Below, one piece after another: positions 56,001 through 64,000 of a stretch of 64,000 bases of DNA. Where the stretch lies: assembly GCA_024500155.1 (NCBI GenBank), contig CM044880.1, forward strand, positions 12,792,879 through 12,856,878. Direction: 5' to 3'. The position numbers and the translations under genes are program-made. This DNA comes from Chenopodium formosanum (lineage: Eukaryota; Streptophyta; Magnoliopsida; Caryophyllales; Amaranthaceae). Under the pieces are notes generated by a model that saw only the letters and a program-made list of their open reading frames with translations, was not told where the DNA came from and ran no database searches. Within the stretch, counting starts at the first letter, position 1. Each line of letters starts with the position of its first letter.

Positions 56001-59000
56001 ACTTGTCTAAGACTTAGCAATTAAATTTTTGAGACTTGATAAGCGCAATTTACATATGTATATTTATCATTTGGAAGCAAGAGAAATTGATTAAGTTGAA
56101 AGTATTCAAGGTAATTCGGATTTCAGGTTCCAGAAATGGATGGAAATAGAAAGAAAATAAGATACCAAAAATCATGGATCACCAGATCCCTTTATTTTCT
56201 TAAATAAACATGTCTCCATGGAAAAGGTTTAGGTAAGGATCACAGCCTAAAGCAAATCAAGCTTCAACACCACTTTAAGCACTCACAGGCCAGAATTCAT
56301 ATTAGAAATAAGAAAATCCAGTTACCTGCCAGTTCTTATCACTAGATGCTTGAGAAACCCAGCATGGGTATGAACATTATAAGGAGAGAGGCCTAAGCTT
56401 TGATCTCTCCAGCAATCTTGAACTGCCAAGAGAACCTATTATCAGAAATTCAAATTAACTCTAAAATAGATCATGAACCAAATAACTCAATATCTAACAT
56501 GATCATGGCATGAAAAGATGACATACAACCCTCAGCATATTAAACCTGTCAAGGATGTAAACAAGAATTGATCTTTGCATTAAGGGACTCCAGAAAGGCA
56601 GAAAGTAATGCTTGACATAGGTAGTAATAGCAGATGTAAATATATAATTCTAATCCAGAAAAAAACTGCATGAAGGAAAGAGCCAAGTGTTCATTATCTA
56701 GAGACCAAAGTAAAATTTAACTTACTGCATCGGCAGGCTCGCTTTGTAACAGGCACTTGTTGATATTGAGTATCTTGTCAAAAAAGCCGGGGGCATGAAG
56801 TCCAAGAGCATAATCATTCCCACTACCTTGTTCTTCTTCCCAAAGTTCTTGAGGTATCCATCTTCGATTGCTAAATGAGAACTCCATCTGTCCAAGAGTA
56901 ACAATATGCCAATATCCCATTAAGTTTGATATTAAGTACTGTAGACATTAAGTTTCAGCATAATTAGATTACTAGAAACAGTATAGAAGTGCTAAAGGAA
57001 TAACTTGACAAAAAAAAAAAATAGCAGGACTATAACTTTAGAATGCTAATGTATTAGAAGATATAAACATGTAACCAAACATATGATGTACATCAGTACA
57101 TATGACATGACCATCTAGCAAACTATTATCATCTGACATTGACTTCTCATCATTACCCAGTAAAAGTATTACATCTAAATTTTTATACATAAGTAAATTG
57201 CTGGTGATCTCTGACATAGATTCCACACATGCAGAAACAAAGGGACCGCATTCATGGGTGGACCCATGAAGGAACAAGGGGGGACGAATGTCCCCCTACT
57301 CTCGGGCAAAAAAAAAAAAAAAAACTGAGAAAACAGTTATATACAATTGAGTGTAAAAAATAAATAAGAAGTTTGCCTTAGCTGAGTTGGTAGTGGGCTA
57401 GAAACAAGATGTCAAGGGGCCCAATTTCAAGTTCACCTAGATCAAGGTTCGAATCCCCCTTGTAACATCATTCTTTTTTCTTTTTTTTTTCCTATTTCCC
57501 AACCACGAGGCACGAACCACCACCCACGCGAGACGAGTCACGGTGCAGCGAGCATCTTCGGGAAATGTTTGCTAAGAAATTAACATCACAAGATAATATG
57601 GCATTTGAATGCCCCTTGTAACATCATTCCTTTTTTTTTAGGGTGTTTTATTTCAACCAAACCACTCGACTGCTCCCTAATTCCTATTTCCCAACCAAAC
57701 CCGAACCACTACCCACGCGAGACGAGTCACGGACTGCAGCGAGCATCTTCGCCAAATGTTTGCTAAGAAATTAACATCACAAGATAATATGGCATTCAAA
57801 TCCCCCTTGTAACATCATTCCTTTTTTTTTTTTTTTGGGTGTTTTATTTCAACCAAACCACTCGACTACTCCCTTATTCCTATTTCCCAACCAAACCCGA
57901 ATTATTTGTATTGTGTACCCGTTTTTTTTTAAATAGGTTGATGTTAGTTGAATTATCGAAATTGTCCCCCCATTGTCAAATTTCTACGTCCGCCACTGCC
58001 GGCATTTATTTATTTATTTGTTTAATTAATGTCATACATTCTACTTCCAATTTCCATCTGTTTTCACCTTGTTTTTTCCTTGGGTGTTGGGTGGGTGGGG
58101 TGAGTTGAGCTGCCTCAACATATATCACAGTAAAGAGTTGAGGTTTTCTAACCTTGTTTCTGTAATGAAACTGGTTTGCACAAGGAATAATGGGCTTTGT
58201 GATGCTGAAAAAATCAGCTTGTGCATCAGAAAACTTCCCAACATGTAGCATTAATTCCCAAACTTGTTGCTCTTTATACTTTAGTTGGGCTTCATATGAC
58301 AAACTCTGTGTCTTACAGCCTCCACAATAAGAAGCATATTCACAAGGAGCATCCACAGCATCGTGGTGAGGAGATAATGTCTTCACCTTTGCCACCTAGA
58401 AACAATTCAAATAAACAAAAGAACTAAAAATAAGTCAATAAATGTCATCACAAAAGTACGAGGAATTTAATAGACTCAGACAAACTTCTTAAGTTATCAA
58501 TAATCAAACAGTACAGCATAGCAGCCCCAAAGCAAGAGGCAGTGGATAGAACCAACTCAATTATCCTATCCTAGGAAATTGGTAAACTCACACAAAATAT
58601 TGGAACTCAGAACAAATGCATACAAATTAAGGGCTGTTAACAGAATCTAAAATAACTAAAATGAAATCGCCTTAAAACCAGGTATTCTTAGCTAATTCCT
58701 CTGATTAGCGAGAGAGAAAATAAAACATAAAAATTCAGATTAATTTGGGGATTTAGGTCCTTTAGGAACAACATGATTGTATTAATTAATTGGTTGTCAC
58801 CTAATATTAATTACCAGACTTTGAGAGGTTGCTCTCTCCCAAGGAGTGATTATAGATTACTTTTCTCAAAGAGTATTACAATCAGCATCCTCTGCTATCT
58901 ATTACAGCAGTCTTCCCTACTATTGCTCACCACTTCAACGTCCTAACGAACTCAATACTCAATACTGATTTCACTTGCCACCTTTAGTACTATTTCGGTA

Positions 59001-60360
59001 ACAAACTGCTAAAATAATGAAATGGAAACACCATTAAGCATTTCTAATCAGATTTCCTTTATGCTAATATTTCTTGTCAAGCAAATGTTGACAGCCCTTA
59101 ACAGGATATCAAAGCCAAGCAGACATGTCGATAGTCCAAGAACAAATTTCAGATAAATGGACATAACCGATCTTCAGAACATAGCACAATAGCACATTAG
59201 TGCATGCAGGGTAACACCCCAATATCCATTATCCAACTCTTGTACACTAAACTTTGATCAACCTTTCTTCATTATTAATGAAAAGAAAGAAAGGTTCCCT
59301 CAAAAAATGTAAAGAAAGAAAGGAAAACTGTATCACATGGATAACATCACTCGAACGCCCAACACGAAACTCCCACCTAAGCTACTTCACACTAGCAGGA
59401 GACATTTCCTATGATCGCCTTCATTGAAGAGGGGACAGAAACTCACATCCATCTAACCTACTTCAAATTCAAACCTGGCTTAAAGTTCAAAACTCTAAAA
59501 GCAACTCACCTATTTCACCAAATATATTCCAAATTCATTTGCACAAACACAAAGTTGAGACTGATATAAAATGTAAGAAGACATACCACCCAACTTCATA
59601 AGAGTTCACACTTATGTTCCTATCATAGTAAGTTGAAACGAACCCATTAGACCGTCTAATACAAGAATTTATCGACAACTCGTCTTTCATCCATTGCTTC
59701 AAATAATTAAAACAAATAAAACACAATATTTCATACCAATTCCAATCAAATAAACTAATTGTTCCAACATTGTAACATAATTAAATTCCAACCAAATATA
59801 TAAATAAAAAGTAGCATTATAATTCCATACACCTCAGCATAATTATAACAAGTAAAACACAAAATTCCATATCACTTCCAATCAAATAAACCAATTGTTC
59901 CAACATTATAACACAATTTAATTCCAACCAAAAAAAAATCATAAAGTAGCATTAGAATTCCATATACCTCAGCATAACTACCCTTTTTACGGGTAACCCG
60001 ACCCAGAAAACGTTCACCGGGAAGAGCACGATCACACATAAGAACAAACCCAGTTTCAGGAACTTTACAAACCCCTTTTGCTTTAAACGCCAATGTCTCA
60101 CAAACTAACTCAAGGGTTTGCCCTCTTTTGGGGTAAAACGATGCGTTTTTGTTGCTGGGTTTTGAAGGGGAATTTGATGGGGTTGAAGGGTGTTGCTCGG
60201 AATTTTCTTCATCTTCGGCAGCAGAGAGTGAAGCGGCGGAAATGGCGGAGGAGAGAGAAAATGGAGTTGGGGAGAAATGGCGGAGAGTGAGCAGCCATGG
60301 ACGTGTTCGTGGGTTTATGGTTCGGAGAGTGTGAGTTGTGGGTATGGTTATGGCTGCCAT
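53001..60360 (-). CDS. TrmA/RumA-type RNA (uracil-C5)-methyltransferase, 10 exons, 565 aa
   Basis: Exons: 60360-59968, 58395-58153, 56887-56726, 56435-56326, 55620-55512, 54548-54393, 54228-54113, 54018-53852, 53327-53197, 53111-53001. All junctions are GT-AG and the total is 1,698 nt in one frame. The family transfers a methyl from S-adenosylmethionine to C5 of uridine in tRNA or rRNA. Seen: a Ser/Thr/Arg-rich N-terminus suggesting an organelle transit peptide; TRAM domain (residues ~75-131); iron-sulfur cysteines CEYASYCGGC (149, 155, 158) and likely C274; SAM motif LDLFCGTGTIG (414-424); DPNRPG (486-491); catalytic Cys513 in SCNPATC; general-base Glu556 in HIECV. The Cys spacing matches bacterial RumA/RlmD, so an rRNA target is possible, but plant substrates cannot be told from sequence. 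It resembles Arabidopsis At3g21300 from memory. Intron 2 holds a hAT insertion. Confidence 0.93.
57370..57476 (+). repeat. tRNA-like SINE head
   Basis: GTTTGCCTTAGCTGAGTTGG (A-box-like), then 60-70 bp later GGTTCGAATCC (perfect B box) followed by CCCCTTGTAACATCATTC and a T run. It is nested in the hAT-like element. Confidence 0.6.
57450..57900. repeat. Tandem repeat, ~160-190-bp period, ~2.5 units
   Basis: The phrase CCCCTTGTAACATCATTC recurs near 57,455, 57,613 and 57,803. Between copies are ACCCACGCGAGACGAGTCAC and AACATCACAAGATAATATGG, each present twice. The period change (158 then 190) reflects an internal indel after the T run. Confidence 0.85.
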
Positions 60361-60516
60361 TGTTGAGCTTGGAAGTGTGTTGAGCTTTGTGCTTCAATTT
60401 TGGAACAAGATATGCTTCGTATTTGTCTATTTGGGTTTGTAGTTTAGTTTGAAAGGGGCAGTACTACGTCGTTTTAAAGGTGAAATTCAATTTCTTTTTG
60501 ACAAAACAGTCTTTAA
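60361..60516 (-). promoter_or_regulatory. 5' flank of the methyltransferase gene
   Basis: The minus-strand sequence just upstream of the ATG is the natural promoter and leader region; no clear TATA box was seen. A Tourist MITE begins 157 bp upstream of the start codon and so lies in or next to the promoter. Confidence 0.4.
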
Positions 60517-60837
60517 GGGGGCGTTTGGTTCGCAGAGTAGGAGAGTTTTGGAATCAGGAATATGATTAAGGTGGTATCGGGTTGGAACTTGATACTTAAT
60601 ATCATGTGTTTGGTTTAATTCTGGAATAAAATATCATCCCCTTAATTTCATATATTTGATACCTAATGGAATGAAATGAGCCAAACTCACCTTCCCCCCA
60701 AGGTTTCTAAACCCCATACCTCATGGGTTTGAGGTATGGGTTTAAAAATCATATTTTTGACAACCAAACATATGGTATGGGTTTTGGTCATTCTAAACTC
60801 ATACCTAATACCTATAATCCGCGAACCAAACGCCCCC
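60517..60837. mobile_element. Tourist/Harbinger MITE (321 bp) near the methyltransferase promoter
   Basis: Perfect 17-bp TIRs GGGGGCGTTTGGTTCGC, flanked by the 3-bp duplication TAA (60514-60516 and 60838-60840), typical of PIF/Harbinger elements. Confidence 0.85.
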
Positions 60838-61184
60838 TAACTACTCTCTCGATTTTTGAACGGGGTAATTTGTCAATTACGGAGTACTACCTAGGCTAAT
60901 ACGGCTTTTGATTGCCGATCAGCCTAGGTCATGGTGGTTTTGACCACCGAATAGTTTGGTCATTGTGGTTCTTCAACAATTCTTTAGAAATTTAATAAGT
61001 CGATGATCCACCTCGTTTAATGTTGACACCCCAGTTCAGGTTCTTCGTTATCCGTCATTTGGCAAAATTGATGGTGGTTGTCGTCATTGGTGGTGGTGGG
61101 CGACAATAGTGGACCTAGTGATTGGTGTGGAGGGGGTAGGGTGAAGTGGGAGAAAAAACATGAGTAAGGTAAAAGTGTCCATTC
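60838..61184. other. No gene recognised
   Basis: Short spacer between the Tourist MITE and the hAT nest; GGTGGT-rich, with no coding support. Confidence 0.5.
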
Positions 61185-61443
61185 TAGACCTGATCAAGTT
61201 GAGCTCGGCCCGCTGGCTTGACCCGACCCTACTCGCTTTTGGCGCAAATTTTAAGATGCACCATGGTGCACCTAGAGCCTATACTTTTGAACATTTAGTA
61301 AAAAAAAAACTGAACAATTGCAAATTTTGAACATGTAGTAAAAACATCTGAACATCGCAAATTTTGAACATGTAGTTAAAAAATCTGAACTATCGCAATG
61401 CATTACGCCTATACTTTTGAACATTTAGTATAAAAAAATCTGA

Positions 61444-62528
61444 CAGTCGTAAAAATAATATAAATGTATAGGCTTGCTGAGTTGGTCCACGACCATAATT
61501 GGGCCTAGCTTTAAAATGACCAGTAGTGGGAAAAGGTGCTGGTGGGATGGCCCATCCTTGTGGCCAATACGGAGGATTGGGCCAAGGGGATTGAGGGGCC
61601 CAATGTTGCCCATGTGAATTGGGCGTCCCCTGATGCTGCCATTATTTTTGTTGTTGTGAAGGTGGCGCCCCCTGCTGCTGTTGGCCAGGGGTGGCGCCCC
61701 GTCCCTGTGAACCACGGCCACGGCCTTTGCCGCGACTTTTATCGCCACCACCACGGCCGCACCCAGCACCACCGCCTCTGCCGGCGTTCGTGGTTGCTTG
61801 TTGTTGTTGAGAGGAGTCGGCAGAGGAGCCCGAAACCTGTTGTTGTTGATGTTGGCGACGAAAGAAGTCGGTGCCGAGGTGGATTCGGAATTCCGGTGAG
61901 TCTCCTCAAGAAGAAGACGGGAGCGTGCAGTATTAAACGAGGGCAAGGGGTCGGTTTGAGCGATCATTGTCGCCACCGTATCAAAATCAGACTTCGAAAG
62001 CCCGGCAACCAAGCGAAGAACAAGCTTTTGATCAGAGACCAGTTGATCAACATTCGTGAGTTGGTCGGAGATGCTCTTCAATTGTTGGCAATAAGCAGTA
62101 ACATTGGGAAAGCTTTCAATATGAAGAGCGTTGAATTGGTTCTCAAGATACACCGCCCGAGTGCTCTTATTGTCTTGAAAGATTTCCTTAATTCGATCCC
62201 AAATCTGTTGTGCAGTGGCCTTCGGTGAAAGAATCGTTGTGAGAAGGTCGACGGAGATAGTTCCATAAATCCATTGTTTAACAATGGCATCAATTCTAAT
62301 CCACAAGGAATTTGAAATGTCGGAAGGTCGCGACATCTTTGGGTCGATGTGGTCAAGGACATTGTAGGCACAAGCATGATTTTCGAATAGTTCAACCCAG
62401 CTTGAGTATTGGACATTCTCAAAATTGAGGATGCGGGGAATAGCATTCTTGATGTTGTTCATGGTGAGGGCAGGGTGAAATTCGTTCAGCAGCAGTGGTG
62501 GAGGAGGGGTGTCATCATCTTTTGACAT
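61444..62528 (-). pseudogene. Copia gag remnant, frameshifted
   Basis: From ATG 62528 (MSKDDDTPPPPLLL): a UBN2-type copia capsid region (NIKNAIPRILNFENVQYSSW, IWDRIKEIFQDNKSTRAVYL, VTAYCQQLKSISDQL). A 1-nt shift near 61,840 moves the natural Gly/Arg-rich tail (NAGRGGGAGCGRGGG, then GRGRGSQGRG) into another frame. No protease, integrase or polymerase follows; the element ends at about 61,444 inside the MULE tandem repeats. Gag of this type coats retrotransposon RNA. Confidence 0.88.
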
Positions 62529-62715
62529 GAGAGCTGAACCAAGAAACCAAAAACAGAGAGTCGAATATGCAAACGCTGGAAATTGCTGCCAAAATTCGAA
62601 GAAACAGAGAACAGAAAAGGAACAAAATTGCGGAAGGAAACGAGGAAAAAAAGGCAAGGTCCCAATTAAAAAAACCAAAACTTTGGAAAAAAAAAAAATG
62701 AGATCTAAAACCTAA

Positions 62716-62892
62716 GCTGTGATACCATGTTAGATTTCGGGAAAACTCCTCAATCTGGAGTGTGTACCATTGATCAAATATATAGAATTTACAACGCTAT
62801 GATAAGGAATCCTAGATACGATAAACGTACAAAATATACATTAAATATTTCCTAAATTGTGACAAATATTATTCTTAAGGTAATATCTATCA
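62716..62892 (-). mobile_element. Copia 5' LTR (165 bp) and primer-binding site
   Basis: In minus orientation: LTR from 62892 (TGATAGATATTACC) to 62728 (ATCTAACA), then TGGTATCACAGC (62727-62716), one base different from the initiator tRNA-Met primer site TGGTATCAGAGC. The 3' LTR is missing. Confidence 0.8.
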
Positions 62893-62906
62893 CTTTTGAA
62901 CATTTA

Positions 62907-62981
62907 GGGCATGTTCTGTTCCGTTGAAATTCAGTTCAGTTCAGTTCAGTTCAGATGAGTTCAGTCAATCGGAACAGGCCC
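62907..62981. mobile_element. Tourist-like MITE (75 bp)
   Basis: GGGCATGTTCTGTTCCG at the left and the inverted GGGCCTGTTCCG at the right, flanked by TTA. It interrupts a TTTTGAACATTTAGTATAAA unit that is intact at 61,416, which shows the pre-insertion sequence. The interior contains TTCAG repeats. Confidence 0.8.
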
Positions 62982-63185
62982 TTAGTATAAAAAAATCTGA
63001 ACAATCGTGAATTTTGAACATTTAGTAAAAAAAATCTGAACATTGCAAATTTTGAACATTTAATAAAAAAAAACCTGAACAATCGCAATGCACCACACAA
63101 ATACTTTTTGAATATTTAGTAAAAAAAATATGAACAATAACAAATTTTGAACATTTAGTAAAAAAAATCCGAATAATCGCAAATT

Positions 63186-63245
63186 TTGAATTATTACGAG
63201 TCAGACAAATTTTGAAAGAAGTTTGTCTGACTCGTAATAATTCAA
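63186..63245. repeat. Perfect 24-bp-arm hairpin, 12-nt loop
   Basis: 63186-63209 and 63222-63245 are exact inverted complements (left arm starts TTGAATTATTACGAGTCAGA). Perfect pairing is unusual next to the diverged repeats around it. Confidence 0.9.
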
Positions 63246-63734
63246 TAGTTTTATAATATAAATTGAACATTTATTTGTATACAAAATGAACATTTCTTTA
63301 TATAATATGAACATAAAAATTGCATGTTTATGTTCAGTTTTTGTGACATGTTCATATTTTTTGTAAAATGTTCAAATTTTTTTACTAAATGTTCAAAATT
63401 ATAGATGTGGTGCACCTATTTCTAAGTGCACAATGGTGCACATAACTCTAATTGCGCTTTTGGGTGGGCTTTGTGCTGTTTTTTCGGTCCAAAATTGGGT
63501 CGGGCCCAACCCAACGCGATTTTTTAAAATATTGGGCGGGCTTGTGAAACCGATTTTATACAATTTTGGTTGACTTTTTGGGCCGGCCCAAAAAGCCTGT
63601 AAGGCCCGGCTAATTGGGCGGGTTTGAGTACACATTTTCCGACCCAAAATTTGACCCGACCTATTAAATGGACAGACTTTTAGACTTTGGCCCGGCCCGG
63701 CCCAGCCTGCCGTTTGATCATCTCTAGTCCATTC

Positions 63735-64000
63735 ATACGATATGTCCATTTTTTTTTTATTAAATACGATCGATTTTGATAAATACGGAGTACAAGTAAT
63801 ATGTAGTAATTTTCTTATAAAAATAATTGAGAAAAATCGTGTCACCCAACTCTTAAAATTCAAATTTAACAGAAAAGTAACCAAACAAAAAGTACTTTAA
63901 TTGTTTTTTTTTTTATTTTAATTTCAAAAATGTACTTACAAATGTAAAGATAACACTTGGCAAAGTATAATTCTACCAAAGTGCCATACACATGCTGTCA
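63735..64000. other. No gene recognised
   Basis: AT-rich window end; no coding frame, RNA gene or repeat boundary identified. Confidence 0.5.

Larger units (their letters stand above)
57253..57998. mobile_element. hAT-like element in methyltransferase intron 2
   Basis: The left end CATGGGTGGACCCATGAAGG and the inverted right end CAGTGGCGGACGTAGAAATT both lead into a GGGGGGAC block. The flanks CCGCATT (57246-57252) and CCGGCATT (57999-58006) look like an imperfect 8-bp target duplication. CAGTGGCGGA-type ends are common among plant hAT MITEs. It contains a SINE head and a tandem repeat. Confidence 0.65.
61243..63454. mobile_element. MULE-like element nested in the hAT, 9-bp target duplication
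   Basis: Flanked by a perfect 9-bp CGCTTTTGG (61234-61242 and 63455-63463). The ends carry TGCACCATGGTGCAC (left) and, inverted, TGCACCATTGTGCAC. Much of the interior consists of ~36-bp imperfect tandem repeats (TTTTGAACATTTAGTAAAAA, then TCTGAACAATCGCAAA) in both orientations. Confidence 0.88.
61185..63726. mobile_element. Outer hAT-like element, 8-bp target duplication
   Basis: The ends are TAGACCTGATCAA and the inverted TAGAGATGATCAA, flanked by a perfect GTCCATTC (61177-61184 and 63727-63734). Subterminal GGCCCGACCC-type repeats mark both ends. A MULE has inserted near its left end. Confidence 0.88.

Noticed and set aside
62930..62975. CRISPR-like or regulatory TTCAG repeats
   Set aside because: Short 5-bp tandem repeats inside a 75-bp Tourist MITE in a plant genome; no spacer structure.
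63399..63884. 161-codon minus-strand frame with GPGPTQFW-like residues
   Set aside because: It crosses the hAT subterminal GGCCCG repeats and the element boundary, so it is a chance frame.

Overview
The window is nuclear DNA from a flowering plant, most likely a eudicot. It is AT-rich, genes have many introns, and most of the sequence is transposon-derived. I cannot name the species. Two protein genes look intact, both on the minus strand. One is a three-coding-exon F-box/LRR gene (25,919-30,779, 544 aa). The other is a ten-exon TrmA/RumA-type RNA (uracil-C5)-methyltransferase gene (53,001-60,360, 565 aa) whose exon phases all join in frame.

Layout: 1-7 kb holds gene debris: a 14-3-3-like scrap, a ~350-bp unit repeated three times that carries a small ATG exon and splice donor, and a VPS32/SNF7 fragment that kept its introns but has three in-frame stops. 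6.9-8.4 kb has four tRNA-like sequences with pol III boxes. 8.4-13.9 kb is a 5.5-kb Mutator-like element (MULE) with 135-bp terminal inverted repeats (TIRs). It carries a decayed MuDR-type transposase on the minus strand and, facing it, a small GRF zinc-finger gene with one in-frame stop. 14-18.5 kb is repeats only. 18.7-24.7 kb is a full-length but dead Ty1/copia element with a 5-bp target duplication.

25-55 kb is a tandem segmental duplication. Copy A has a P block (25.15-25.84 kb), F-box1, and a Q block (31.19-38.75 kb) ending in a methyltransferase pseudogene. Copy B has a P block (41.89-42.56 kb), a truncated copia in place of the F-box gene, and a Q block (44.25-54.65 kb) that runs into the complete methyltransferase gene. 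A second F-box gene (38.87-41.39 kb), now a pseudogene, lies between the copies. Each copy carries its own private insertions (Stowaway, Helitron, MULE, hAT, SINE), and the other copy often shows the empty site.

60.5-63.7 kb is a transposon nest: a hAT-type element (8-bp target duplication) contains a MULE (9-bp target duplication), which contains a one-LTR copia remnant and a Tourist MITE.

The two intact genes have no evident shared pathway. The F-box protein would be a ubiquitin-ligase substrate adaptor and the methyltransferase an RNA-modifying enzyme, probably organellar. The most unusual item is the two-gene convergent MULE, laid out like maize MuDR but with a GRF zinc-finger protein as the second gene. 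All calls are from reading the sequence; no database search was possible.
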